The position numbers were made by a program, and so were the translations under genes. DNA of 64,000 bases, taken from positions 186,001-250,000 of the forward strand of contig JAITLO010000008.1 of the NCBI GenBank assembly GCA_031277855.1, in the 5' to 3' direction. This DNA is from Acidovorax sp. (GTDB lineage Bacteria > Pseudomonadota > Gammaproteobacteria > Burkholderiales > Burkholderiaceae_C). Under the pieces are notes generated by a model that was given only the letters and a program-made list of their open reading frames with translations, made no database searches and was not told the DNA's origin. Numbering within the stretch: position 1 is the stretch's first letter; each line of letters opens with the position of its first letter. Of the stretch, positions 9,586 through 18,608 are shown piece by piece.

Positions 9586-11016
9586 ATGCAAATCACGTTT
9601 CATGGTGCCGCGCAAGCGGTGACGGGTTCTTGCTTCCGGGTGGAAGTAGGAGATGGCAGTTTTCTGATCGATTGCGGCATGGCCCAGGGCGGGCAGCTGG
9701 CGCAGGCGCACAACCAGAGCGCCTTTGCCTTCGACCCGCGCGAGATCGATTTTGTGTTGCTCACCCATGCGCACATCGACCACAGCGGCCTGCTGCCCAA
9801 GCTGGCGGCCCAGGGTTTTCGCGGGCCTATTTTCTGCACACCGGCCACGGCCGATCTGCTGGAGGTGCTGCTCAAGGACAGCGCCCATATCCAGAGCATG
9901 GAGGCCGAACGCCACTGGCGCCGCGCCCGCAAGGGGCGGCAAAACGGCGGCAAGCATGCCGGCCATGGCCAGCACGAGGAGGACGAAGTCGCACCGCTGT
10001 ACACCCAGCAGGATGTGGCGCGGGCCCTGTCCCTGGTGGAGGCCAGGCCCTATGAGCAGCTGTTTGCCCCGCACCCGGCTGTGCAGGTCAAGCTGCGCGA
10101 TGCCGGCCATATTCTGGGCTCGGCCATTGTCGAGGCATGGCTGACCGAAGAGGGTCGCACGCGCAAGCTGGTGGCCAGCGGTGACCTGGGCCAGCCTGGC
10201 CGGCCCATCTTGCGCGACCCGGCCCTCATCGATGAGGCCGATGTGCTGCTGATCGAATCCACCTACGGCGACCGCCTGCACAAGGACAGCGGCGCCACGC
10301 TGGAAGAGCTGGTTGAGGTGGTGGGCCGCACTGCGCCGCGCGGCAATGTGGTGATCCCGGCCTTTGCCGTGGGCCGCACCCAGGAGCTGCTCTACCACTT
10401 TGCCCAGCTGGCGCGCCAGGGGCGGTTGCCCCCGGTGGAGATTTTTGTGGACTCGCCCATGGCGGTGACGGCCACGGCCATCACGCTGCGGCATTTCGCC
10501 AGCTTTGACGCCGCAACCCGCCAGTTGATGGGCAGCCCCGAGCATCTGGCCCAGTGGCGCCAGCTGCATTTCATCAGCGATGTGGAGGAGTCCATACGCC
10601 TGAACCGCATCAAGGCCGGTGCGGTCATCATCTCGGCCAGCGGCATGTGCGATGCCGGCCGTGTGCTGCACCACTTGCACAACAACCTGGGTCGCCAAGA
10701 CTGCGCGGTGCTGATCTGCGGCTACCAGGCCGCAGGCTCGCTGGGCCGGCGCCTGGTGGATGGGGAAAAGCGGGTGCGCCTGTTTGGCGACGACATCGAG
10801 GTGCGCGCCTCGGTGCACACCCTGGGCGGCTTTTCGGCCCACGCCGACCAGAAAGCCTTGCTGGACTGGGCCGGGGCATTCCAGCGCCCGCCGGCCCAGA
10901 CCTTTGTGGTGCATGGCGAAGACCATGCCGCCCAGGCACTGGCGGGAGCCTTACGCGCCTTGCCGAACTGGGGCCAGGTGCAGGTGCCGCAAGAGGGCAG
11001 CAGCTGGCAGCTCTAG
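9586..11016 (+). CDS. Beta-CASP metallo-beta-lactamase-fold hydrolase (RNase-like)
   Basis: 476 residues. The zinc motif HAHIDHSG gives His61, His63, Asp65 and His66. Later motifs include DAGHILGSAIVEAWL, IESTYGDR, the beta-CASP segments AFAVGRTQELLY and FVDSPMAVTAT, SASGMCDAGRVLHHLHN, and a C-terminal GFSAHADQ of the RNA-specificity region. This order is that of the beta-CASP family, which includes CPSF73-like and bacterial RNases. A cytoplasmic role in RNA processing or decay is likely but not proven. A basic, His/Lys-rich insert lies around residues 105-135. It is convergent with the FUSC gene. Confidence 0.85.
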   Translation: MQITFHGAAQAVTGSCFRVEVGDGSFLIDCGMAQGGQLAQAHNQSAFAFDPREIDFVLLTHAHIDHSGLLPKLAAQGFRGPIFCTPATADLLEVLLKDSAHIQSMEAERHWRRARKGRQNGGKHAGHGQHEEDEVAPLYTQQDVARALSLVEARPYEQLFAPHPAVQVKLRDAGHILGSAIVEAWLTEEGRTRKLVASGDLGQPGRPILRDPALIDEADVLLIESTYGDRLHKDSGATLEELVEVVGRTAPRGNVVIPAFAVGRTQELLYHFAQLARQGRLPPVEIFVDSPMAVTATAITLRHFASFDAATRQLMGSPEHLAQWRQLHFISDVEESIRLNRIKAGAVIISASGMCDAGRVLHHLHNNLGRQDCAVLICGYQAAGSLGRRLVDGEKRVRLFGDDIEVRASVHTLGGFSAHADQKALLDWAGAFQRPPAQTFVVHGEDHAAQALAGALRALPNWGQVQVPQEGSSWQL

Positions 11017-11043
11017 CCCTGCGATGACGGGTGCGATGCGACT

Positions 11044-11060
11044 GCTCCTTTTCAAGGAGC
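11044..11060. terminator. Small hairpin between convergent genes
   Basis: A 7-base perfect stem (GCTCCTT and AAGGAGC, 3-base loop) lies between the convergent beta-CASP and FUSC genes. There is no T-run, so a role as terminator is only possible. Confidence 0.3.
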
Positions 11061-11111
11061 GGCTGCAGCTTATGGGCTGTGCGTGAAAAGCCTTTTTGGT
11101 GCTTTGAATGT

Positions 11112-12188
11112 TCAGCGGCGCTTGGAATCTGCCAGGGCCTGCAAGGCCTCGCGCAGTTGCTGGGCCTGCTCGCCCACCATGCTCCAAGGCGGTGGCAGCG
11201 GCACATGGGGCAGACCGGGCTCCGGCGCTTCGGGGTCGGTGGCGGCGGTTCTGACATCCAGATCCACCAGCACCGGGTTGTGGGCCAGGGCCTGGCAGGC
11301 CTGCACCAGCCAATCGCAGCGCTGGGCAATGCTGGCGGGCATGGCCTCGGAGGTGTGGGCCAGGCTGCGCGACAGGCTTTCGCCCAGCAGCAGGCTGCAG
11401 GCATAGACACGCACGGCATGGCGGTCATAGCGACGGGTGATGGCGCCCACCTGTTCGGCAGCCAGCCGCCCGCGCAGCGACCAGCGCGACTCGGACTGGG
11501 CTTGCTGCACGGCCACGCGCAAGGCCGCCAGAGCGTCATTGGCGCGGGTCAGCCGGCCCAGCGCATGCTCGGCCTGGGCCTGGCTGCGGGCCTGCACGGC
11601 AGCTTGCATGGCTTCCAGCCCATCGCCCAGTTGCTGCAGCAAGGTGCTGGCGGCGCGCGCCATGGCGCGCACCGGGTCGGTGGTGAACAGCACCTGGCTG
11701 AAGACAATGCCGGTGGCCGCGCCCACCATCACATCCAGCAGCCGGGCACCGCCCGCCGTGCTGGGGCCCATGGCAAGCACCAGCAAGGTGGAGGTGGCAG
11801 CCTGGATGGGCACCACGGGCGTGCTGCTGAACAAGGCCGCAATCAACATGGACACCAGGGTGGCCCCACTGAGGCGCAGCAAAAAGTGGTGGTCTGGCAG
11901 CAGCCAGGCCAGATCGCCCACCACAATGCCCAGCACACAGCCCAGCAACATGCTCCAGGTCTGTCGCAGGTGGTTGGGCAGGCCCGGAGCCAGGCAGACC
12001 ACGGTGGTCATGGCAGCAAACACCGGCTTGGGCTGGCCAAACAGAAAATGGGAAAGATGCCAGGCCACCACACAGGCCAGGGCGGCGGCCAGGCTGTCGC
12101 CCAGTGCGCGGCGGGCCGAGGCTGGGGTGGTGCGCAGCCAGCGGCGCAGCGGGCGCAGCAGCATGCGTAACGAAGAAGAAACAGTCAT
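11112..12188 (-). CDS. FUSC-family membrane protein (putative aromatic acid exporter)
   Basis: 358 residues from the ATG at 12188 (MTVSSSLRMLLRPLRRW). The frame extends to 12251, but that part looks non-coding. The N-terminal half has several hydrophobic helices (for example AAALACVVAWHLSHFLFG), characteristic of FUSC proteins related to fusaric acid resistance and AaeB. The C-terminal half is soluble and helical. Family members sit in the inner membrane and export aromatic acids, often with an AaeA-like partner, which is not seen nearby. The function is therefore open. Confidence 0.8.
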   Translation of the reverse strand: MTVSSSLRMLLRPLRRWLRTTPASARRALGDSLAAALACVVAWHLSHFLFGQPKPVFAAMTTVVCLAPGLPNHLRQTWSMLLGCVLGIVVGDLAWLLPDHHFLLRLSGATLVSMLIAALFSSTPVVPIQAATSTLLVLAMGPSTAGGARLLDVMVGAATGIVFSQVLFTTDPVRAMARAASTLLQQLGDGLEAMQAAVQARSQAQAEHALGRLTRANDALAALRVAVQQAQSESRWSLRGRLAAEQVGAITRRYDRHAVRVYACSLLLGESLSRSLAHTSEAMPASIAQRCDWLVQACQALAHNPVLVDLDVRTAATDPEAPEPGLPHVPLPPPWSMVGEQAQQLREALQALADSKRR

Positions 12189-12365
12189 GGCCTGCATTGT
12201 GCGCAATGTCCGGGGCAGAAGCCTCGGCCTGCTTGCACAACTTGCTGGCATGCTCGGACAAGCCCTGGGAGCTACTGGCGCGGGAGCCTGCTGCGTCGCA
12301 CAAGCGACCCGGTGTAGGGGACGGTACGGATGCCCGCAAGGGGGTTGCGGTCTAGCGTAGGGGAT

Positions 12366-14102
12366 ATGTCTTCACTCTCTTCTCCCACCATCCACGCAGC
12401 CATGACCGCTATACGACCACACCATGCTTTTTGGCCACGCCGCCTGCCCCATGCCTTGACCGTGCCCGCGACCTCGCTGTGGGACAACCTGGAAACCAGT
12501 GCACGCCGCTACCCGGACAAGGCAGGGCTGGTGTTCATGGGGCGCCGCATCAGCTACCGTGAAATGGCCGACACGGCCGAGCGCCTGGCCGCCCACCTGC
12601 ATGCCCAGGGTGTGCGCAAGGGCGACCGTGTGATCCTGCTGATGCAAAACCTGCCGCAGCTGGTGATGGCGCATTTCGCCATTCTCCGCGCCAACGCCGT
12701 GGTGGTGCCGGTCAACCCCATGAACCTGGCCCAGGAGCTGTCGCACTACATCACCGATGCCGGCGTCAAGCTGGCCATCACCACGGCCGACCTGGCGCCC
12801 GAGCTGGCCAAGGCCAGCAACGCCCTGGGTGCGGACCAGCGCCTGTCGCACATGGTGGTCACCCAGTTGAATGACTATCTGCCGGCTGGCGCCGACTGCG
12901 AACCCATGCCCGAGGCCTGGGAGGCTTGGCTCAAGCCCGAGCGCCCGTTGCCCTCGTTGGAAGGCGGCAGCGTCAGCCATTGGAAGGATGCGGTGGCCAC
13001 CACGGCCGCAGCGCCTGTGCTGGAAGTGGGCAGCGATGACTTGAGTGTGCTGCCCTACACCAGCGGCACCACCGGCCTGCCCAAGGGCTGTATGCACACC
13101 CACCGCTCCATCATGCACAACGCCGTGGCGGGTGCTGCCTGGGGCAGCGGCACCTGCGAGATGGTGACCCTGGCCGTGGTGCCCATGTTCCACATCACGG
13201 GCATGGTGTCCATGATGCACACCTGCATCTACCAGGGTGCATGCATGGTGCTGCTGCCGCGCTGGGACCGCGAGGTGGCGGGGCGCCTGATCTCGCAGTA
13301 TCGCGTCACGCACTGGACGAATATTCCCACCATGGTCATCGACCTGATGGGCAGTCCCAACTACCGCAGCTTTGACCTGAGCAGCCTGGTCTATATCGGC
13401 GGCGGCGGTGCGGCCATGCCCCAGGCCGTGGCCCAGCGCCTGAAAGACGAGTTCGGCCTGTCCTTCCAGGAAGGCTATGGCCTGACCGAGACCGCCGCGC
13501 CCACGCACAACAATCCCTCCGATCACCCCAAGCAGCAATGCCTGGGCATTCCTTTCATGAGCACCGAGTCCTTTGTGGCCAACCCCGACACGCTGGAGGA
13601 AATGCCCGTGGGCGAGTCCGGGGAGATTCTGGTGCACGGCCCCCAGGTGTTCCAGGGTTACTGGAACAACCCGCAGGCCACGCAGGCCGCGTTTGTGGAC
13701 ATTGGAGGCAAGAAGTTCTTCCGCACCGGTGACCTGGGGCGCATGGATGAAGAGGGCTTCTTCTTCCTCACCGACCGCCTCAAGCGCATGATCAATGCCA
13801 GCGGCTTCAAGGTCTGGCCTGCCGAGGTGGAGGCGCTGATGTTCAGCCACCCCGCCATCCAGGAAGCCTGCATCATCGCCGCCAAGGACGCTTACCGGGG
13901 CGAGACCGTCAAGGCCGTGGTGGTGCTGCGCCAGGCCTTCAAGGGCCAGGTCAGCGAGGCCGACATCATTCAGTGGTGCCGCGAGCACATGGCCGTCTAC
14001 AAGGTGCCGCGCCTGGTGCAGTTTGTCGATGCCCTGCCCAAGAGCGGCAGCGGTAAGGTGATGTGGCGGCTGCTGCAGGAAAAGGAGCAGAGCGCGGCCT
14101 GA
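12366..14102 (+). CDS. AMP-dependent acyl-CoA synthetase/ligase
   Basis: About 578 residues. The ANL superfamily motifs are all present: the P-loop YTSGTTGLPKG, GYGLTE, FRTGDLGRMDEEGFFFLTDR, and a C-terminal SGSGKV with the catalytic lysine. It forms an acyl-adenylate and then the CoA thioester. Similarity in style is to medium- or long-chain fatty acid CoA ligases. The start could be 12366 or 12402; an upstream extension to 12330 is unlikely. It is a single gene, divergent from the FUSC gene, so the chain length of its substrate cannot be deduced. Confidence 0.88.
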   Translation: MSSLSSPTIHAAMTAIRPHHAFWPRRLPHALTVPATSLWDNLETSARRYPDKAGLVFMGRRISYREMADTAERLAAHLHAQGVRKGDRVILLMQNLPQLVMAHFAILRANAVVVPVNPMNLAQELSHYITDAGVKLAITTADLAPELAKASNALGADQRLSHMVVTQLNDYLPAGADCEPMPEAWEAWLKPERPLPSLEGGSVSHWKDAVATTAAAPVLEVGSDDLSVLPYTSGTTGLPKGCMHTHRSIMHNAVAGAAWGSGTCEMVTLAVVPMFHITGMVSMMHTCIYQGACMVLLPRWDREVAGRLISQYRVTHWTNIPTMVIDLMGSPNYRSFDLSSLVYIGGGGAAMPQAVAQRLKDEFGLSFQEGYGLTETAAPTHNNPSDHPKQQCLGIPFMSTESFVANPDTLEEMPVGESGEILVHGPQVFQGYWNNPQATQAAFVDIGGKKFFRTGDLGRMDEEGFFFLTDRLKRMINASGFKVWPAEVEALMFSHPAIQEACIIAAKDAYRGETVKAVVVLRQAFKGQVSEADIIQWCREHMAVYKVPRLVQFVDALPKSGSGKVMWRLLQEKEQSAA

Positions 14103-14156
14103 GCACCGGGTGCGGGCGGTGTGCGGACTGTGGCCGCGCTGCGCTCGGGCCGGGCG

Positions 14157-14705
14157 TCACTGGCTGGTGGCAGCCGTCGGAGCGGTGGACAGCAGCTGCA
14201 CCAGCTCCTCGCAGCCTACCTGGCGCGCTGCGCCAAAGCCCGCCACATGGCGGCCGCTGGTGGGTGAGAGCAGCACGAAGCGGAAGTCGCCCAAGGCGGT
14301 CATAAAGGCCGCTTCCGGAAAGCGCGCGGTATAGGCTGCATGGGCACTGTGCCAGGCCGCGCTCTCCCGCTCGGGCGTGCGGGCGCGGGCCTGCAGGCTG
14401 ATGCGTTCCAGCGCATGTACGGGCTGGCCTGCCACCTCGGGGCTGCAGACCATCAAGCCCACATCGGGGTGCTGTTTCATCTGCTGCGTATGGGCCGCCA
14501 GTGCGCTGACATGCACCACCAGCGCCTGCTGTGTGCTGTCTATGGCGTAGGGCACCATGGAGACAGCGGGCCAGGTGTCTGGGCCATGGGTGCCGTGGGC
14601 CGGATCGGTTGGCGCTGACGGCATGCTCAGCGTGCCCAGGGCTGCCACACGCTGGCTCCACAGCAGGTGGTGCAGGGATTGCATGAGGCGGGGTTGGTGT
14701 GGCAT
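14157..14705 (-). CDS. Pyridoxamine 5'-phosphate oxidase-like (PNPOx/HugZ-type) FMN-binding family protein
   Basis: 182 residues from the ATG at 14705; the longer open frame to 15707 is antisense to the next gene. The sequence has the split-barrel style of PNPOx-like proteins: LLWSQRVAALGTLS, VSMVPYAIDSTQQALVVHVSALAAHTQQ (given here in two overlapping parts of the barrel), ERISLQARA, and a C-terminal DFRFVLLSPTSGRHVAGFGAA. The HugZ group binds FMN or heme and has oxidoreductase or heme-degrading members. The actual substrate is unknown. It is convergent with the acyl-CoA synthetase. Confidence 0.7.
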   Translation of the reverse strand: MPHQPRLMQSLHHLLWSQRVAALGTLSMPSAPTDPAHGTHGPDTWPAVSMVPYAIDSTQQALVVHVSALAAHTQQMKQHPDVGLMVCSPEVAGQPVHALERISLQARARTPERESAAWHSAHAAYTARFPEAAFMTALGDFRFVLLSPTSGRHVAGFGAARQVGCEELVQLLSTAPTAATSQ

Positions 14706-14936
14706 GACTGGGCTCCTGTGGGTGCGTGCATTGTAGGGAGCGCTATGTTCGGCGCCCTGGTTTTGATAGCGGTGTGCGCAGCTGGTGCCGGTGCGCTGAG
14801 GCGATAAGGTCCAAAAATGGGAGGCAGCCATCGAAGTCTTTTTGTGTGGCCAAAGCCTGGTTTTTCTCTGAAATGCGCATGCTTTTTTTCGGTTTTGCCT
14901 TGAGGTGGGCGTGCACGGGCGTATGCTGGGGTCACC

Positions 14937-15713
14937 ATGTCCCAAATGAGTTTTGCCCCGCCTTTTCACTCGCCAGCCCATGTGCAGGCGCAAATCCGCG
15001 ACCACGGCTTTGCCGTGCTGCAGCCCTCGGATGTGGCGCTGTGGCTGGGTACCACCCTGGCAGAGTTGCACCAGATGGATGCCGACTGGAGCGCCTTGCC
15101 GGCCGATGAGTTTCTGCGCGATGGCGGCCGCTACCGCTATCGCCGCCATTCCTGCTTTGTAGTGGAGCAGGGCGTGCTGCGCCAGGTTGCACACCGTGCC
15201 CACTGGCAGCCGGTGGAGTACAACGCCTTGCACGGCGGCATGCAGCGCATGTTTGCCCCCATGCAGCAGGCCACCATGGCCCTGCCGGTGTGGCAGCAAC
15301 TGGTGGAGCAATTGGCGGCCCTGTCCAGCGCCTTGTTTGACCATGCTGCGCCAGTGCCCGGCCCCTGCTATGTGGAGGCGCACCAGTTTCGTATCGACAC
15401 CGCCAACGGCATTGGGCGGCCCACGCCCGAAGGCGCGCACCGCGACGGCGTGGACCTGGTGGCCGTGTTCCTGGTCAACCGGGCGCAGATCAAGGGCGGT
15501 GAAACCCGGGTGTTTGAGGCCAGAGGCCCGGCAGGCCAGCGCTTCACGCTGACCGAGCCCTGGTCGCTGATGCTGCTGGATGACGCCCGCATGATCCACG
15601 AGTCCACCCCCATACAGCCCTTGCAGGACGGCGGTGTGCGCGACACCCTGGTCGTGACCTGCCGACGTGGCGGTTTTCAGGGTGACAATGCAGAGCAATC
15701 CCTGCAAGATTGA
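14937..15713 (+). CDS. 2OG-Fe(II) dioxygenase family protein (BsmA/IDO-like)
   Basis: 258 residues. The jelly-roll iron ligands are visible as His168 and Asp170 (GAHRDGVD), with the distal His221 (MIHEST) and Arg235 for 2-oxoglutarate. The fold and length fit the PF10014 family, which includes L-isoleucine 4-hydroxylase and BsmA-type stress and biofilm proteins. It probably hydroxylates a free amino acid or small molecule; the substrate is unknown. An FNR-like site overlaps its stop codon and belongs to the next gene. Confidence 0.78.
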   Translation: MSQMSFAPPFHSPAHVQAQIRDHGFAVLQPSDVALWLGTTLAELHQMDADWSALPADEFLRDGGRYRYRRHSCFVVEQGVLRQVAHRAHWQPVEYNALHGGMQRMFAPMQQATMALPVWQQLVEQLAALSSALFDHAAPVPGPCYVEAHQFRIDTANGIGRPTPEGAHRDGVDLVAVFLVNRAQIKGGETRVFEARGPAGQRFTLTEPWSLMLLDDARMIHESTPIQPLQDGGVRDTLVVTCRRGGFQGDNAEQSLQD

Positions 15714-15723
15714 CCAAGGTCAA
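15710..15723 (+). promoter_or_regulatory. FNR/FixK-type box upstream of the UspA gene
   Basis: TTGACCAAGGTCAA is a perfect 5-4-5 inverted repeat matching the TTGAY-N4-RTCAA form bound by FNR/ANR/FixK regulators. A weak -10-like CAGACT at 15746 lies where a class II FNR promoter would place it. The box overlaps the stop codon of the preceding gene. Confidence 0.6.
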
Positions 15724-15827
15724 GTTTTGGCCCGGCCAGCCGCTGCAGACTGTCAAGCAAGGGTTGTGGACGGCAATGCCTGCAGCCCAACCTTCTTCTC
15801 AACAAGAAAAGCCAGGAGTTTTCTTCC

Positions 15828-16265
15828 ATGTTCAAGCACATTCTCGTTCCCGTAGACGGTTCTGAAACCTCGATGCTGTCGGTGGCCAAGGCCGCCGGCC
15901 TGGCCAAGGCCTTTGGCAGCGAAGTGACGGCGGTTTACGTGCTCGACCCCTATCCCTTCACCGGCGTGGGTGCGGACTTTGCTTATGGCCAGGCCCAGTA
16001 TCTGAGCGCTGCCACCGCCGAGGCCAATACCGCGCTGGAAGCCGTGAAGAAGCTGATGACCGAAGCCGGCGTGGAAGTCAAGACCATGGTGGGCGAGGGC
16101 CATGCCATCCATGAAGGCATTGTGCGTGTGGCCGACTCCGTGGGCGCCGACCTGATCGTCATGGGCTCGCACGGCCGCCGTGGCCTGGAAAAGCTGGTCC
16201 TGGGCAGCGTGGCCCAGCGCGTGCTGAGCACGGCCCGCATCCCGGTGCTGGTGGTGCGCCAGTAA
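15828..16265 (+). CDS. Universal stress protein UspA family
   Basis: 145 residues, the standard size of a single-domain USP. It begins MFKHILVPVDGSETS, and the ATP-binding pattern is present (MGSHGRRGLEKLVLGSVAQ, then IPVLVVR). A CAGGAG ribosome site precedes the ATG. Such proteins support survival under starvation, low oxygen or other stress. The upstream FNR-like box fits oxygen-limited induction. The gene is followed by a strong terminator. Confidence 0.92.
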   Translation: MFKHILVPVDGSETSMLSVAKAAGLAKAFGSEVTAVYVLDPYPFTGVGADFAYGQAQYLSAATAEANTALEAVKKLMTEAGVEVKTMVGEGHAIHEGIVRVADSVGADLIVMGSHGRRGLEKLVLGSVAQRVLSTARIPVLVVRQ

Positions 16266-16282
16266 GCGCTGGTAGTTTCAGC

Positions 16283-16316
16283 ATCAAAAAAGGCAGCTTG
16301 GGCTGCCTTTTTTGAT
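16283..16316 (+). terminator. Rho-independent terminator after the UspA gene
   Basis: A perfect 15-base stem with a 4-base loop (core AGGCAGC and GCTGCCT) is followed by a T-run. The A-run on the other side means it could act in both directions. Confidence 0.9.
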
Positions 16317-16424
16317 CCCAGAGCTGGCGTGGACCGCAGTTTTTTTCTGTGCACCATCAAAATCCCCGGACAATATTTGCAGCGCTGCCGTGGGCGGCAC
16401 AGCACATAAAACGAGGAGCAAGTG

Positions 16425-17555
16425 ATGGTGGACAGGGTTGGATGCGTGGTCATAGGCGCTGGCGTGGTGGGGTTGGCTGTGGCCAGGGCGCTGGCGCTTT
16501 CCGGGCGGGAAGTGCTGGTGCTGGAGCAGGCGGAAGCCATAGGCACGGGCACCAGCTCGCGCAACAGCGAGGTGATTCACGCAGGTATCTACTATCCGCA
16601 GGGTTCGCTCAAGGCGCGGCTGTGCGTGGAAGGCAAGCAGATGCTCTACGCCTATTGCGATGCGCGCTCTGTGCCCTACAAGCGCTGCGGCAAGCTGATT
16701 GTGGCGACCTCGACCGAGCAGGTGCCGCAGTTGGAGGGCATACGCAACAAAGCCATCGCCAATGGCGTGAACGATCTGGTGCTGCTGTCTGGCGATGAGG
16801 CCAGGGCCATGGAGCCGGCTCTGGCATGCGAGGCCGCGTTGCACTCGCCCAGCACCGGTATTGTGGACAGCCATGGGCTGATGCTGGCGCTGCAGGGCGA
16901 CCTGGAAAACGCCGGCGGCATGGTGGTGTGCCATGCCGAGGTGGAGCAGGCCGTGCTGCAGCCGGATGGCAGCTGGCTGGTCACCACGCGCGACGGCACG
17001 GTGCTGCAGACCGAGCTGCTGGTGAATGCCGCAGGTTATTGGGCCCCTGCAGTGGCCCAGCGCTTTCAAGGCCTGGCTGCGGAACATATTCCTACGGCGC
17101 ATTACGCCAAGGGCAACTACTTTGTGCTCAGCGGCCGTGCGCCGTTCTCGCAGCTGATCTATCCGATTCCCGAGGCCGCAGGCCTGGGCGTGCACCTGAC
17201 GCTGGACCTGGGCGGCCAGGCCAAGTTCGGCCCGGACGTGGAGTGGGTGGACGACCCGCAGCAGCTGCAGGTGGACCCGCGCCGGGGCGATGGTTTTTAT
17301 GCCGAGGTGCGCCGCTATTGGCCGGCGCTGCCCGATGGGGCTCTGGTGGCGGGCTATGCCGGCATACGGCCCAAGATTTCCGGCCCGCACGAGGCAGCGG
17401 CTGATTTCTGCATTCAGGGCGCACAAGCGCATGGTGCGCCCGGCTTGATCAATCTGTTTGGCATCGAATCTCCTGGCTTGACCAGCTGCCTGGCCATTGC
17501 CGAGCAGGTGGCCGAAGTAGCAGCAGGCATGAGATCTGCTGCAGAGGCTGCCTGA
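16425..17555 (+). CDS. FAD-dependent oxidoreductase, L-2-hydroxyglutarate oxidase-like (DAO family)
   Basis: 376 residues. The N-terminal Rossmann motif is [17 protein letters not shown]. The segment [20 protein letters not shown] is characteristic of the L-2-hydroxyglutarate oxidase/dehydrogenase (LhgO) branch of the DAO family, as is [18 protein letters not shown] near the C-terminus. It probably oxidises a 2-hydroxy acid such as L-2-hydroxyglutarate and passes electrons to oxygen or quinone. The start at 16425 is supported by GAGGAG 7 bases upstream. Confidence 0.82.
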   Translation: MVDRVGCVVIGAGVVGLAVARALALSGREVLVLEQAEAIGTGTSSRNSEVIHAGIYYPQGSLKARLCVEGKQMLYAYCDARSVPYKRCGKLIVATSTEQVPQLEGIRNKAIANGVNDLVLLSGDEARAMEPALACEAALHSPSTGIVDSHGLMLALQGDLENAGGMVVCHAEVEQAVLQPDGSWLVTTRDGTVLQTELLVNAAGYWAPAVAQRFQGLAAEHIPTAHYAKGNYFVLSGRAPFSQLIYPIPEAAGLGVHLTLDLGGQAKFGPDVEWVDDPQQLQVDPRRGDGFYAEVRRYWPALPDGALVAGYAGIRPKISGPHEAAADFCIQGAQAHGAPGLINLFGIESPGLTSCLAIAEQVAEVAAGMRSAAEAA

Positions 17556-17702
17556 GGGCTTGCAGGAGAGGGCGCATGAGAAATGGCGCAGAGCTGGCCT
17601 GTGTCTTGGTCGATGCTCACTCGCCAAGCCGCTGCCATTCGTTAAGATGGATGCGTCTTTGAGAGAATTTCTCTGCTTCATTCAACAAGAAAGGTGCAAA
17701 CC

Positions 17703-18014
17703 ATGTCGTTTTCTGTCTCCGATACCGTGTCCAACGCCCAGGCTGACCTGGAGAAGCTGGTGAGCGACCTGCGTGGCCTGCTGTCCAGCAAAGACCTGGA
17801 TGCCGTGCCCGATATCCATGTGCTGCGCCAGCGCCTGGACGATGGCATCAGCAGCGCTCGTGACTCCGCAGTGCGCGCTGCCCAGGACGCGGCCCGCCAG
17901 GCCAAGGAAGCCGCCATTGCCGCCGACCGCTACGCCCATGACGAACCCTGGCGCGTAGCCGGCGCCGCCCTGGCTGTGGGCGCGCTGGTGGGCTTTTTGC
18001 TGGCCCGTCGTTAA
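17703..18014 (+). CDS. DUF883 family membrane-anchored protein (YqjD/ElaB-like)
   Basis: 103 residues. A charged, Ala-rich helical region fills residues 1-80, with LRQRLDDGISSARDSAVRA, and is followed by DEPWRVAGAALAVGALVGFL, the C-terminal transmembrane anchor of the DUF883/ElaB/YqjD family. E. coli YqjD and ElaB bind ribosomes at the inner membrane in stationary phase. The start is set at the ATG at 17703 with a GAAAGG ribosome site; an in-frame GTG lies at 17694. It heads a trio with a YqjE-like and a small YqjK-like gene, as in E. coli yqjDEK. Confidence 0.85.
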   Translation: MSFSVSDTVSNAQADLEKLVSDLRGLLSSKDLDAVPDIHVLRQRLDDGISSARDSAVRAAQDAARQAKEAAIAADRYAHDEPWRVAGAALAVGALVGFLLARR

Positions 18015-18099
18015 AGCGCTGCGGTGGCCCAAGCCACCGCCACCCACAAGCAGCCAGCCTGGCGTGTTGCCGCATCCCGCGCGCGGCACGAGGCTGGCG

Positions 18100-18140
18100 C
18101 TCTCCCAAGTCAGGGACAGTGAGCAAGGGCCGCCTGCAGC
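18100..18140 (-). repeat. Intergenic repeat copy (inverse of 23935-23985)
   Basis: CAGGGACAGTGAGCAAGGGC and the following CGCC match the reverse complement of the segment near 23945-23970 with one mismatch. It lies in the spacer between the yqjD-like and yqjE-like genes. Confidence 0.6.
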
Positions 18141-18212
18141 GAAGCTCTCGCTCTCCTTCAAAGGAGGCGGTGCACAGCAGCTCAAGAGGTGGTCAGAAAG
18201 GAAGCACAAGCC

Positions 18213-18608
18213 GTGAATTGGTTATCCGCACTGGGATTGGATGCACTGCTGGCCCGTTACCGGGCCGCAGTCGTTGAGGTGGCCATTGCCGCAGAAGACC
18301 GGGTGGATCTGGCCAAGCTGGAGTGGAAGCTGCAGCGCAACCGCATGCAGGTCATTTTGGTGCTGGCCATTGCACTGGGCGGGCTGACCGTGGTGGCACT
18401 GGGCCTGCTGTCGCTGGCCGTGCTGATCCATTTCTGGGACAGCCCCGACCGCAGCACTGTGGCCTGGGTGATTGCCGCTGTGTGGGTGGCCGCCTGGATG
18501 GGCGTGCTGTGGGCGCTGTTGTCGGCGCTGCGCAAAATGCGTGCGCCCTTTGTGCAGACGCGGGCCGAGCTGGCGCGTGACTGGCAATCCCTGAAGGAGA
18601 AGCTGTGA
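18213..18608 (+). CDS. Phage holin-like family membrane protein (YqjE-like, PF07332 type)
   Basis: About 131 residues from a GTG at 18213, which follows AAAGGAAG; an alternative GTG lies at 18189. Two membrane helices are evident, around VILVLAIALGGLTVVALGLL and AWVIAAVWVAAWMGVLWALL, with charged flanks. This is the YqjE/Holin-X family layout. Despite the family name it is not evidence of a prophage. Its neighbours are YqjD- and YqjK-like, as in enterobacteria, which suggests a conserved membrane stress trio of unknown mechanism. Confidence 0.75.
   Translation: MNWLSALGLDALLARYRAAVVEVAIAAEDRVDLAKLEWKLQRNRMQVILVLAIALGGLTVVALGLLSLAVLIHFWDSPDRSTVAWVIAAVWVAAWMGVLWALLSALRKMRAPFVQTRAELARDWQSLKEKL

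Noticed and set aside
9415-10926. 503-codon minus-strand open frame
   Set aside because: Antisense to the beta-CASP hydrolase with intact zinc motif.
14706-15707. Extended start for the PNPOx-like gene
   Set aside because: The extension is antisense to the 2OG-Fe oxygenase and lacks protein-like character.
17662-17674. AGAGAA-T-TTCTCT palindrome before the yqjD-like gene
   Set aside because: A short symmetric element in A/T-rich leader; chance cannot be excluded.
18213-18608. Prophage holin
   Set aside because: The family name suggests phage, but the neighbours form a yqjDEK-like housekeeping trio and no phage genes are near.
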